The translations under genes were made by a program, and so were the position numbers. DNA of 64,000 nucleotides from Microcebus murinus (taxonomy: Eukaryota > Chordata > Mammalia > Primates > Cheirogaleidae). Shown piece after piece: positions 12,612-25,029 of the stretch (its first letter is position 1; each line of letters begins with the position of its first letter). The stretch is from assembly GCF_040939455.1 (NCBI RefSeq), contig NC_134120.1, positions 53,087,001 through 53,151,000 of the forward strand, in the 5' to 3' direction. Under the pieces are notes generated by a model. That model saw only the letters and a list, made by a program, of their open reading frames with translations. It did no database searches and was not told the origin of the DNA.

Positions 12612-12778
12612 TAGCGCTGGCTGTCATCAGAACCCCCAGTGGAACTTCACAGAAAGAATGCCCTGGGCCTCGATTTGAGAGATTCTGATGTAGTTGGTCT
12701 GGGGGAGACCCCGGCTTCTCACTCGGTTGGAAACTCCGTAGGTAATGCCGCTGCTCACTCTGCGTTGAGAAGTGCTGA
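12612..12778 (+). mobile_element. MER5A-like hAT MITE
   Basis: 'catcagaacccccagtggaa', 'aatgccctgggcctcgattt', 'gagagattctgatgtagttg' and a 'gttgagaagtgctg' end reproduce the MER5A order, including the terminal inverted repeat motif 'gagaa(cc)act'. Confidence 0.65.
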
Positions 12779-12889
12779 CCCGAGCTCTTACCTAAACAGA
12801 CAAGAGGCTGCGTGGGGCCTCGCCATCGAAAGAGGCCAGTGAGAGGGGGCAGGCTCTGGACCTGGTCGGCAGACCGGAGCCCTGCCCTG

Positions 12890-13075
12890 CCCGCTGATTG
12901 GACTCATCTGGGCACTTGTTAAAAATGTAGTGCACGGGTCCCTTTGGTGTGTTTTCAGATTCTGTGTGCTGAGGGTAGGGCCTGGCGTGTATGGGTCTAA
13001 CAAACACCCCTTACTATGCTGCTCAACAAACACCCCATACTGTGCTACCATAAGACAGACTGAAGAAAACCTGCT
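12890..13075 (+). mobile_element. Second MER5A-like copy with internal duplication
   Basis: 'ttggactcatctgggcactt', 'gttaaaaatgtagtgcacgg' and 'cagattctgtgtgctgaggg' resemble MER5A. A direct duplication of about 26 bases ('aacaaacacccc' plus 'actatgctgct' or 'actgtgctacc') lies at 12998-13047. Confidence 0.5.
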
Positions 13076-13194
13076 CTAGAGGAATTTGTGCCCCCTGGAA
13101 AATGTAAAGCTCTGGTTCCTAGATCCAGCCGTTCCCTGCGTGCTGCAGATTTCCCTGGCTCTCTGCCACTGGAGACTGAACTCCCTAAGGACTG

Positions 13195-13370
13195 CTATCT
13201 TCAAATCCAGTGTAGGGGAGATGACAACGTATCGAATGAATGAATGAGAGAGTGCATGAGTATGCACAGATCACCTCTCTGGGCCTCAGTTTTTCATACA
13301 GTGAGGCAATTGAACTCACTTCAAAGTGAACTCACTTCAAGCTCCTTTCAGCTTTTAATTTCTACGACTG

Positions 13371-13407
<37 letters not shown>

Positions 13408-13410
13408 GCC
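13195..13410 (+). repeat. MIR-like scrap and poly(T) tract
   Basis: 'ctctgggcctcagtttttca' at 13278 is the MIR core motif. A 14-base direct repeat 'gaactcacttcaaa'/'gaactcacttcaag' sits at 13312-13340. An uninterrupted T tract of about 31 bases occupies 13372-13402 and has no Alu attached. Confidence 0.5.
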
Positions 13411-14442
<1,032 letters not shown>

Positions 14443-15169
14443 CTCCACTGTTTTATTCAAAGCCACAAACCGATGTTATCTACATTGTAGAAACCAGAAA
14501 TTAATGACTTTAATTTGTTTTTGATTAGCCTTAAGAGAGTAAGTTACAATTGTGTTTGATAAGAATTTTTGAATAATCTTGTTGCCATAAGTACTTTGAG
14601 AATTCAAAATACAGTCTTGGTATTACTCTCCTCAGCCAAGATATATGAGAAGATTAAGGATTTTCATTCTAGAAATCACAGGAATAGTATAAACAAAGAA
14701 TTAATCCAAGAAGAATAAAAGTCTTCTTTATGTTTTAATCTTTTATATTCTCTTATTATCATGACTAAATTTCTATCATAGATAACAAAAAATTTCGTTT
14801 AATTTCCCAGACATGTATATATCATGTTTTCTATAGACATTTCTACTTGTTCATTTGACTATGTAATATGTTTGATTATAGAAAGTTGAGTTTTCTCAGT
14901 TTGTAAACGCATTTGTCAGGCTCTTGTTAATTAATCCACCATAACAAATATCATTTTAGCTGGCTTTCCTCTACAGCTGGAGAAGGAAAGTAACTTCATT
15001 TCTTATAGATCAGAATGAGCATGTTTATCTTTTTATGCCACCTGAAGTTGGGTCCTTCACAGTTGTCACCTGTTTTGCAAAGGCTGAGGATGAATTTGAC
15101 AAAATCCCACGGCATGTGTGCAGTAAAGTGTTGGCTTGGCAGGTGTGAATACTCAGCAGGTGTTCAGAC
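14443..15169. other. Intergenic AT-rich, no feature recognised
   Basis: No repeat family that I can name and no significant ORF. Confidence 0.4.
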
Positions 15170-15710
15170 CCTGCATATTCCAAAGAAAGGCCTGGACCTC
15201 AAATGGTTCCTGAGAGATCATCTCTCAGGCCTGGGAATATGCTGTTTGGTAAGATTATCTTCGTTTTCCTGGGGCTTTGAGCCACATCAGATAGTGTATC
15301 CTAACAGTGTCATTTATGGTACAGGCCTTGAGTAGCACAGTATCAGTCTGACCTCTAGAGAGGCTGGAGATTGAAGTTCTAAGGTTGGCCACATGGGAGC
15401 TCCATGCCTCCATGAGCAACTCCCAGTAAAAACCCTGGACACCAAAGCTCAGGTGATCTTCCCTGGTTAGTGATGCTTTATACATGTTGTCACGTATCCT
15501 AGCTGTGAGAACTAAACACCGTTCACATAACTTCATTAGGAGAGGACAGCTGGAACTTATACCTGGACTCTCCTTGATTCTGCCATATGCCTCTTTTATT
15601 TTTGCTGATTTTAATTTGTACCCTTTTGCAGTGATAAACCATAGTCATGAATATAACAGATTTCCTGAGATCTGAGTCCTTCCAGCAAATTGTTGAACCT
15701 GAGGATGGTC
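15170..15710 (+). mobile_element. Probable endogenous-retrovirus LTR
   Basis: The part from 15423 ('cagtaaaaaccctggacacc', 'ggtgatcttccctggttag', 'tatacatgttgtcacgtatc', 'aggagaggacagctggaac') and the end 'gaacctgaggatggtctgag' match an LTR consensus I recall but cannot name safely. A degraded polyadenylation region (cagtgataaaccatagtc) lies near 15631. Outer boundaries are approximate and no TSD was found. No viral coding sequence is attached. Confidence 0.5.
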
Positions 15711-16150
15711 TGAGGACCCCAAAGAAACCATGGGTTAAAGAATAGACTTTATTAAGAAAGCAGAAACTTACAAGTCAAGGGTCGGCAAGAGAAGAGAAGC
15801 CAAAGGTCCCCAGATTTTCTTTGATGCAAGGAGTGTCATGGCAGGTGTGTGCCTTTCTGGGACAGAGCTCACTTCCCTGGTGGGTCTCCCTGCAAAATAA
15901 CCAGACCCTTTGGTGATTTCCTGGCTGGTTTTTATGTTGGGGGTCATCAGAGAAACTCAGCTGCAGAGCACCAAGAGGTCTTGGCATAATGGATCTGCCA
16001 CAAGGGATGGCTGTCACCAGTTCCGGGGAACTGGAGTTTCATTCTTTCCTTTGGAAGAAGTGGTGAAACCTTGGTCCCACTAACTCATTGTCCAGGCAAC
16101 CCAGAGTGAGCTCCCATGTCATTTTTGGACACTCTACAATCATTTGACTG
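15711..16150 (-). mobile_element. Possible second, reverse-oriented LTR or related repeat
   Basis: 'aatagactttattaagaaag' near 15740 looks like a reversed LTR polyadenylation region, and the GC-rich promoter-like block that follows fits. It directly abuts the LTR before it. Family unknown, so confidence is low. Confidence 0.25.
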
Positions 16151-16289
16151 GATATTAGACATATCATAATTTCCTCCTGAATGGTATAATGCAACACTAT
16201 TTTAGAAAGTCATTTATGTGTCAATCTCAGTTTTTCCATATATGCATGAGATCCCATATTTGATGTCATTTATTTTATTCATTTATACA

Positions 16290-17190
16290 TAGGCAAGACC
16301 TTTAAGTCATAAGATAATGAATTAATGAATGAGTGAATGAATGCATAATACATATATACATAGTATGTCAGATATAATAAGCATATGGAGAAAAATAAGG
16401 CAGGAAAAGAGAATAGGACTGGAGGGTATTTGCTATAGGATGGTCAGGAAAGTTGCTGAGAAAATCATGTTTCAATAGAGCCCCATAGGCAGTGAGGGAG
16501 ACAGGCATGAAGATATTTCAGGGGAAAATATTTCAGACAGAAGAGAAGGCATGTGGGAAGGTAGAAGTTGCCTGACATGTCCATGGAGCAGCAAAGGGGC
16601 CAGCATGGCCGAATGGAGTGACTGCGGGGGGTGGGGGTGGGTGGGTGGGTGGTGAAGTCACCTTGGTGTTGGGGATGGTTTATGGACGACATTGGAAGGA
16701 CTTTGACTTTTGCTCTGAATGAGGTGGGAAGCCATGGGAGATTTTATGGAAAGAAGAAAAATACATTCTAACCTACATTTTAGAGGAGTTACTTGGACTA
16801 CTGGGTTGAGAAAAGACTTACAAGGGCAAGAGTGAAGGTAGGGAGACTAGTTGGAAGTCTGTTGCAATATTTCAGATGGCAGAAGACAGTGGCTTGAGCC
16901 AGGGTGGACATGGCAGAGGTGGTGGTTGATGGAGGAAGTATTTTGCCCACAGCACCAGCTGGAATTGCTGCTGGACTGGATGGAGGAGGGCAGATCCTCA
17001 GTAACTTCATGTGTTTGACCTGAGCAACTGAAAGAAAACCTTGTCACAGAAATGAGAGAGGAATTTAGGAGAGAAGATCGGGAGTTTGGTTTTCAATATG
17101 CTAATTTTGAGACCGATAAATAGATTTTCAAATGGGTCTGCTGATAATGAATCTAGGATCCAGGGTGGAGTCTGGATTGGAGGTGAAATT
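16290..17190 (+). repeat. Ancient mammalian interspersed repeat
   Basis: In order: 'aggatggtcaggaaagttgc', 'cagacagaagagaaggcatg', 'catggagcagcaaaggggcc', 'gactttgacttttgctctga', 'atgaggtgggaagccatggg', 'tgttgcaatatttcagatgg', 'gagtttggttttcaatatgc'. This follows a common old mammalian repeat that I associate with the L2 group; the exact family is unverified. It covers about 700 bases, long for so old a copy. Confidence 0.6.
16626..16649 (+). other. G-quadruplex motif with single-T loops
   Basis: Five G-runs of lengths 6, 5, 3, 3 and 3 are each separated by a single T, with GG following. Three-plus tetrads with one-nucleotide loops is the most stable class of parallel quadruplex predicted from sequence. 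It sits inside the ancient repeat at 16290-17190. Confidence 0.8.
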
Positions 17191-17789
17191 TGGGAATCAC
17201 CAGCAAATTATACAGGAAGAAGTTAGGAAACAGCAGATCCACTGTGAAGGGTTTTGCTCAAAACTGCTGATTCTTTAAGTTGTGGTGCTCAAAGTGCTAT
17301 GCTCAGTCATCTGGAAAATTCTCATATGCCATAATGCTTATTTTTTCCAGAAGCTGAATAAATATTATTATTCTACATCCCACACCTGTATCTGTGAAAA
17401 CTCTTGAAATTATTGGTTGATGGGAAGAGAAGCTTTCTCTAATCACACAGAAATTCCAGCTAGAAGGGCCAAGTGCTCCGAGAGGATGCTCCTGCCCCAT
17501 CTGCCTTGGGCTGATAACTTACCCCGCTACACACACACTCCCTTAATTGGCAGCAATTTTAATCAGTCACCAAGCACAGATCCACTTTGATATCACACAA
17601 GATTCATTGGAATACAGCTGGACAGTCTCAGTTCGTCTCCTTTCTCTCCTTTTTCTTCTCCATGTGTTTTAATTTATTTTGATCTTAGGGCATGTCGTTA
17701 AGTTTTCATGTTTAAAGCTAGAGCAAAGGATAGAAAAACCAGCATTCGCGTTAGATTTCCTCTTGGAACTTTTGAAAGGAAAATTTTCC
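17191..17789. other. Intergenic, no feature recognised
   Basis: Nothing I can name. A short hydrophilic antisense frame at 17303-17500 is not supported. Confidence 0.4.
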
Positions 17790-17917
17790 TCAAATCTATT
17801 ATTCTAATAAATATTATTAGAATATTATTTATCTAAATAAATATTATTATTCTAATAAATTTTATTAGAATAATAAAATTTTTATTATCTAATAAATATT
17901 ATTCTAATAAATTCTCT
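17790..17917. repeat. AT-only tandem/palindromic repeat
   Basis: Imperfect tandem copies of 'attctaataaatattatt' alternate with the complementary 'ttattagaataat', so arms such as 'aataaattttattagaata' can fold back. Nearly all bases are A or T over about 125 positions. Confidence 0.75.
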
Positions 17918-19029
17918 ACTGCTTTTCTCATGGGAATTACTAATGTCTGTCCAATTTAAGCAGAAGCCAAAGACCTTCTTTTGGAGTCTAAATATATCTT
18001 TTATTGTGGCCTCATCTTGCATTCTCTCCGTAGGCTTGGAAACACCATAAAGTTGTGCACAAGCAGGAATGATGGTGTTGTAGGTTTTAGTCTTGGTAAG
18101 GGGCAAAGAAGTTGTCCCATAAATGAGTGATCTGTTTTTTCACAAATCATCAAGAAAGAGGGAGCTCCTTTCTGGGATCAATGGCAGGATGTCAGGATGT
18201 GATCCATTGTTTCTTTCTTTCCTTTTTTTTTTTTTTTTGGTACAGAATATTTGAAAGCCAATAATACAAAATGATAAACAATTTTTAAAACCAAAGAAAA
18301 ATTTTTGCCGGCATGTATGTGTGCTTAATTTATTTCACATATTTATCAAATAATCTGATTACTGTTTACATCTCACTAATACACACAAGGTTTTTGGACA
18401 AATCCTGCACTCCTAGTTTAAATTGCAGAGACAGCCACAGAATTTTATCTTCTCACTGGGAAATTATTTTCTCCATATGTGTTTTGATGATGACAGGTCT
18501 TTTTCCATCTTGCAGTTCCTCTTCCTTGGGGGAATAGAAATGTAAGGAATAATTTCTGATTTCATATTTGCTGTTCTACTCACGTATCACTGCAGCTTAA
18601 AAACTATCTACAAACTTGCTAACAACTTACTTTTAAAGCTACACTTTGGGAAAACAGAGGTAAAGGGGAAGAGAAGGAAGAATCTCTTAAAATAATACAT
18701 TTGAGAATATAATGTGAAATATTTGGAATAAGAGACGATTCACTAGTTCTCCTGAGTACATAGTGTTATGTAAAGCTATATACATGGGGTCGGGATAAAA
18801 TACTTTCTAAGCTAAAATTCTATACCTCTACTAAATAGGAAGTATCATTGTAAGCAAGGATATTTTCCTTGATATCTCACATAATGCAAAACTCTCATAA
18901 TTCATCACTAGTTCCAGAAAAGAGTAATGAATATTTCTGTTTACTAGTTAAAATGACACAGCCATAGGAAAGTAACATAAACACAATTCAAAATTTACAG
19001 GGTTTACCAGCTTTGAAATTGCAATTTTT
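17918..19029. other. Intergenic AT-rich, no feature recognised
   Basis: A T tract lies at 18223-18238. No supported gene and no repeat I can name. Confidence 0.4.
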
Positions 19030-19394
19030 TAAAAAAAATTATTTTAATAGATTTAGGAGGTACAAGTTGAATTCTATTGCATGTATATATTGTATGGTGG
19101 TGGAGTCTGGGCCTTTGATGTACCCATCACCCGAGTACTGTACATTGTACCCCATAGGTAATTCTTCATCCCTCATCCCCTCGCCCCTTTTTGAGTCTCC
19201 AATGTCCATTACACCACTCTATGTGGCCTTGTGTAGCCATAGTTTAGGTTCCACTTATAGGTGAGAATAGGCAGCATTTATTTTTCTGTTCCTGAGATAC
19301 TTGATTCTTGTGATAATAGCCTCCAGTTCCATCCAAGTTGCTGCAAAAGACATTATTTCATGCTTTCTTATTGCTGAGTAGTGCTCTATAGTGT

Positions 19395-19439
<45 letters not shown>

Positions 19440-19760
19440 ACATTTTCTTAATCCACTCATCAGCTGAAGGGCACTGAGGTTGATTCCATATCTTTGCAAT
19501 TGTGAATTGTGTTGTGATAAACATGAGTACAGGTAGCCTTTTGATATAATCATGTCTTTTCCTCTGGGTAGATACCCAGTAGTGGGATTGCAGGACTGCA
19601 TGGTAGATCTACTTTTAGTTCTTTGAAAAATCTCCATTCTGATCTCCATAGAGATCCCAACAATGGTGTATAAGTGTTTCCTTTTCACCGCATCCATGCC
19701 AACTTCTACTCTTTTGTGACTTCTTAATTTTTTTAAAAAATGAGACTTTTTTAGTAATAT
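19030..19760 (-). mobile_element. Older L1, 3' end, reverse orientation
   Basis: 3' UTR ('atttaggaggtacaagttga', 'gatgtacccatcacccgagt') leads into the ORF2 C-terminal region read on the - strand, with frames resembling HTIEHYSAIRKHEIMSFAAT. It differs from the younger lemur L1s here and belongs to an older layer. ORF2 is broken by the CA repeat and stops. Confidence 0.88.
19397..19438 (+). repeat. (AC)21 microsatellite inside L1
   Basis: Perfect dinucleotide run of 42 bases, grown at the 'gtatatacaccaca' position of the L1 ORF2 end. Being long and perfect, it is likely polymorphic. Confidence 0.95.
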
Positions 19761-20010
19761 TGTCAAGTTATTTCAAGTCTTCAAAACTCAAATTTTCATA
19801 TAAGGTAATGATACTGCATAAGTGCAGAGAAGTGTCAATTAGTTTGCTATCAAAGGAAATAAAAATTGCACATTATACCTAATTCCACAGGTCAAGAGAT
19901 GGCCAAATACTTGTGTTCTTTCTCTTCTTAATTTTACCAGGATAATCTCTATCCAACAGTTGTGAACTCTAGAGCTAGAACCTGCAAACTTTAAAATTTG
20001 TCCAATCTAA

Positions 20011-20362
<352 letters not shown>

Positions 20363-20377
20363 CATACGTATCTTTTT

Positions 20378-20869
20378 AAAACATCTGTGCTCAAACACTT
20401 TTAGTAACAAGGGACTCCCTCTGTGCCAACTATCCAGTGCATTGATTTCTTCATCTTTCTCCCTTAAATATGATCCTTCTCTCTTGCTCTCCATCTCAAT
20501 ACATAACACTTCCATCCACCCAGAAACCTGAGATTCATTCCCGCCATCTTCCTCACTCAACTCCCTCACCTGTTCTCCCGCACAATCCCAAGATTCTACT
20601 TCCAAAATCCTTCTGTTGATCTCTTCTATTGTCCTCCCATCCAAGCTACCATTATGCCTCTGTCTGGTCTCCCTACTTCCTTCTCTGGGCCCCTTTTGTA
20701 TCTATCCTCCACTCAGGAGCTAGGAGGGATTTTAAAAAAATGCAAATTGGATCACATTACACCCCTGCTTAAATGCCTTCAATACGTACTTTCAATTAAA
20801 TCCAAAATCCTTAATATAATCTACCAGCCCTTGCAAACTCTGGCTCTGACTACTTCGTCAGCGTCATTG
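20378..20869. other. Intergenic, no feature recognised
   Basis: An antisense open frame over 20380-20640 carries an acidic, charged predicted sequence but runs directly into the Alu at its end; I do not support it as a gene. Confidence 0.4.
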
Positions 20870-21066
20870 CCCACCACTCAGTTCTCTTACCATTGTCCGC
20901 CCACACTGGCCTTCTTCTTTACCTCCCAAAGCTGTCGACCCCTGTCCTACCTCAGGACTTTCAAACACACGGTTCCTTTTTTCTGGAATAGTCTGGCCTA
21001 CGTAAAGCCAACTCACCCTTCAGGTTTCAGCTGAAATACACTTTCTCAGAAAACCTTTGTTTTTCC
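20870..21066 (-). repeat. L2-type remnant
   Basis: 'ggttccttttttctggaata', 'tcacccttcaggtttcagct' and 'gaaatacactttctcagaaa' follow the reverse complement of the motif seen at 58-90 and 16440 (ctggaatgctcttcc ... caggtctcagctcaaatg). Divergence is high. Confidence 0.5.
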
Positions 21067-21089
21067 TTTATAGCGCTCACCACAATTGG

Positions 21090-21185
21090 AATGACATGTA
21101 TAGGGGTGTCTGTGTATATGTGTGCATAAATAAATGTAATTGAATCCCATATATACGTATGCAAACACACACACATACATACATA
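21090..21185 (+). repeat. Compound TG/AC-rich simple repeat
   Basis: Mixed 'gtgtatatgtgtgc' and 'caaacacacacacatacata' tracts with no single perfect unit. Confidence 0.6.
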
Positions 21186-21812
21186 GTTCGTGTGACATCT
21201 ATATCCCGTCCAAGACAACGGGCAGCACGTCTGCCTTCTCTCACTGCTGCTGCGTTACCCAGCATATAACTCCTTCCTGGCCCATATTAAGCACTTAATA
21301 CATCATATTGAATGTGTTTATATCTAATTATTAGAAATCGTTAATTTGTAATTTTTTCTTAGTTGAAACTGGTTTTATCAATCAGATGCTGGGTGTGTAC
21401 CTCTGATTAAAGAGCGCCTTTTAGTACAAAACAGAGTTATGTTACACTAAAAAATACTGTACTTGAGAACCAAAGAATGAACATATGAGGTACTCATCAC
21501 TTATTTAGGTTAACTTTAACATTAACAGTTCATGTATAATTAAACTCACAGTCATGAGTTAAATAAATAAATGATTAGCTTGGGGACAGAATGGCCACCA
21601 CTGGCAGTATCATCTCATTTACTGTTTGGTAGAAGACATTATCTAGTTGCTGCAATTTAGCTACATATGTTTCTTAGTTGGTGATCTGTAGACTAAATAA
21701 TAGTAATGATTAAATAATAATAATAACACAAGTATAAATACCTTTTTTGAATACTGACCACGATTCAGGTCCATTTCAATCTTACCAGATCTCTACTACA
21801 CAGTTACTATTA
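21186..21812. other. Intergenic AT-rich, no feature recognised
   Basis: AAT-rich patch near 21710-21725; otherwise nothing I can name. Confidence 0.4.
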
Positions 21813-22159
21813 CAGATTGAGCATCTCTAATTGAAAAATCTGAAACATGAAATGCTCCAAAATCTGACATTTTCGAGCACTGACATGACATCACAAATAG
21901 AAAACTCCACATCTGATCTCACATGCCAAGTCGCAATCAAAACTTTGTATTATGTACAAAATTACTAAAAACATTGTATAAAATTGCCTTCAGGCTGTGT
22001 GTGTAAGGTGTATATGAGACATAAATGAATTTTGTGTTTAGACTTGGGTCTCCTCCCCAAGATATCCATTATGATTAAACAAATGTTCCAAAATCCAAGA
22101 AAATCTGAAATCTGAAACACTCTGGGCCCAAGCATTTGAGATAAAGAATATTTAACCCA
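21813..22159 (-). mobile_element. MER2/Tigger-type DNA transposon (MITE), near full length
   Basis: 347 bases framed by TA dinucleotides (21811-21812 and 22160-22161), the Tc1/mariner target duplication. Terminal inverted repeats are diverged but visible: CAGATTGAGCATCTCTAATTG on the left, and the reverse complement of the right end reads TGGGTTAAATATTCTTTATC. Internal 'cttcaggctgtgtgtgtaag' and 'acttgggtctcctccccaag' match the MER2 consensus I recall. No transposase is encoded. Confidence 0.88.
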
Positions 22160-22161
22160 TA

Positions 22162-24551
22162 TTGAGTAACTATACGTAGTGATTTTTATGTCCTAAATAA
22201 TCTGCACAGCAGCCTTGTTAACTGGTCATCATTCCCACCAGTGAGGACAGTAGGAGAAGAGGGCGCCCACAGTCACCTGTCAGCAGGCAGGCAGCACAGG
22301 GCGCACCTCTCGTTGTGGCTCTGGTGGGGAGAATGACAAGTCAGTGCGGGCTCAGCTGGAGAGAATGAGGGGCAGGAGGGTGGGTGGGAATGGGTGGAAC
22401 TAGAGCAGACTGGATTTCACAAGCTTCCAGCACAGGCTTCCAGAGGCAGTTAAATCCCTCTGAAGGAGCTGGGATAGGGGACAGGCCAGCAGGTCCCTGC
22501 CCAATCCGTCCTGTCCCTCCACCTGCCCCAGGAGCCATTGGAGCAGTGTCTCCATCCTGGTCCTGGGTAGAATTCCTCCCTTCTTACCTGCACCATCTCA
22601 GCTGTTATGGTGAGAACAGTCCCTTCCAGGAACAAAACCAATGTGGTCCTCTTACAGAACATTAGTCTTTTGTGCCCTAATGGCCTCAAGTTAAATCCTC
22701 GAAGCACAGCCTTTGCACTAAAGCTGCAGAGAGTGCAGTGGTGTAGTCCTATTTCTCCTGATGTGCTTATTTATGCTCCTGGTGGTTAATGCCCAAACTC
22801 ACTGTGCTGGCATCAGGCTGATCTGCGTGTGCCTTTCACCCCAGGCCTACAGGCACCCAGGGTCCTGCCCTAGGCTACGAGTGTGGGTGCCTTCTTGGAC
22901 CCCCCTGGTGTTGGCTAGGGAAGAAATTCTCCTTCAGGTGCATGCTGGCAGAGAGGCAGCATGCCCTGTCCCTGTTTCCCTCTCTCCATCAAGCATCTTC
23001 AGGCTGAGTCAGGGCTGAGGCTGGAGGCCATCTCCTATGCAGGACCGTTGTCCTCACCTGACAGCGTGGTTAATCTCGTCGCACCACTCGTCCAGGCTCT
23101 CGAGCATCTCCGTCCTTCAGAGCTTTAGAGGCGCCAGTTCATGCAGATATTATATTTGTAATTTCTGATTCAAACAGGTCTTCAGACACTGTAGTAATAG
23201 TTTACTGATTTTTTTTTTCAATAAACAAACACAAATGTTTTTATACTCTGGTTTCAGTTGTAGCGACTCTCTTAAAAAATCTGTGAAAATCGAAGACAGT
23301 TTAAGGTCTGTTGTAGACATCCATTCAGCCCTTCAATAACGTGTTCGATACCTCTAGAAGTGACAGCAAATCAAGTATGAAATGAAACAGTAAACAGAGC
23401 GAAGGCAAATTTCACATATGGTGGCAGGTCTGTCATTTCTGCTGGATCAAAATGCCAAACGTGATGGATGACGCCTGCACGTTCCAGATGAGCTGTCTTG
23501 GTTGCTGACATAGAGCATGCTTTTTGCACTACATATTCTAAGTCCAAAGAAAAAAATTCTTCTTAATGTAGGGCAAAGTTTATCTCACCCCATGGGGACA
23601 GCCACGCCCCAGGAAACCCTTGCAGGGGGTCCAGTCCAGGCTCTCCATTCCCGGTTGGTGCCCACTGGGAGAGAGTGAGGACACGCAAGGTCAGGTGTCT
23701 TCCCTGGTGCCCGGGAAGGTAGCACCTGCAGGCCCCAAACTCTCAGAGGCTTATTGTGCCCGTTACTATTTATAACAGCCTCATTCACCAGTGGGGGCCT
23801 CTCATGCCCGAGGCCCCTTTCTTCCAAGCCTCGTGTTCATCGCTTTTCCTGAAGGTCTGGGCGTGCTGGGGTGCCGTTTGTCCAGTGCAGCGCTTCTATT
23901 CAAATTCCCCTGCAGTTACTTCGCTCGGCTGCGTGAGACCTTCCTGGAGAGGCCCTGGTTAGCCACCCCCTCTCTCATTCCAGGACTCTCTGTGGAATGT
24001 GCCCCCGCTTGCGAGACTGATTCTCGCAGTGCTGTCCTGGCACTTCTTGTTAGTGTCTGCAGAGGATTAACGTCACTCGCCTCTTTCCTTCTTGCTGTGC
24101 CTCTAATTTAAAGCATCGTGAGGCAGAGCCACCTGTCCGTGCTCCACTATATTTATTAACGTATTTAGGCAGGACTAATCCCCTAACTGTACAAAGACAT
24201 TACCCAGTGGGGTTTCCATAGTCTTCGGGGCTGACATCACAGCGTCGCCTTCGCCCAGCTGTAGGGATGTGCCTGTGAGGAACGCTGGTCAAAAGGCGGC
24301 ACCTAAGTCAGTGGCCACATTCCTTCATGCCTCCTGGCGACAGAAGCTTTGTCACACCGCTGATGCCATATGGTGATGTGTGAATTGCCTGGTGTGGCTC
24401 CACTGCTGCCTAAAATAGTTCCTTGCACACGGTCAGCAGCAGCAGTGGCTACAGAGACCACATTCCAGGAGTGATTGTCCATGTAAAAGCTGGAATTAAT
24501 ATTGTTAGATGAGGTAAAGCATCGCCTCTTATTATGCCTTTTGAACTAAAT
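22162..24551. other. Intergenic, long stretch without recognised feature
   Basis: Short ORFs on both strands between 22340 and 24110 overlap one another and are not supported. A MIR-like scrap occurs near 22170-22240. This is one of the longest stretches in the window without a young SINE or LINE. Confidence 0.4.
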
Positions 24552-24771
24552 CAGGGCCAGCAAGCCACAGCCTTCAGATCACATCCACCTCCCTGCCTGT
24601 TAGTGAAAATAAAGTTTTATTGGCACACGGCCACACTCATTCGCGCGCTCCTATCTGTGGCAGCTTTCACGCTGCTTGGGAGTTGGGTAGTTGCAGCTGA
24701 GAACTTAGTGGTCGGAGACATCTGAAATATTTACTATCTGGCTCTTTTCAGAAAACGTTTGTCAACTCCTG
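24552..24771 (+). mobile_element. hAT-type MITE (Charlie-like)
   Basis: Begins CAGGGCCAGCAAGCCA and ends with the diverged inverted repeat GTTTGTCAACTCCTG. Inside are 'aaaataaagttttattggca', 'acacggccacactcattcgc' and 'atatttactatctggctctt', a common mammalian hAT MITE signature. Flanking 8-mers AACTAAAT and GACTCTAT match at 5 of 8 positions. Confidence 0.75.
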
Positions 24772-25029
24772 GACTCTATCATTGATTCTGAGGTTTGTTC
24801 TTTTATGAGCACTGGGAGTCCCTCAATGTTTGTGAATGAGTCTGGAGGTGTGACCTTGGCTTCGGGATAGTTTTCCTGCCGGGGTGGCTGCGAAGGGGAC
24901 TGACCCGTCCCAGAGAGACGGACATTCCAATTCTCACAGCAGTGGCTTGAGGAAAGAAACCAATCAACCTCTGAATTTTTTCCTTTCCTTGTCTAAGGTT
25001 AATAATCACAATGTATCAAATCTGGTGCT
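24772..25029. other. Intergenic, no feature recognised
   Basis: Short stretch between repeats with nothing I can name. Confidence 0.4.
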
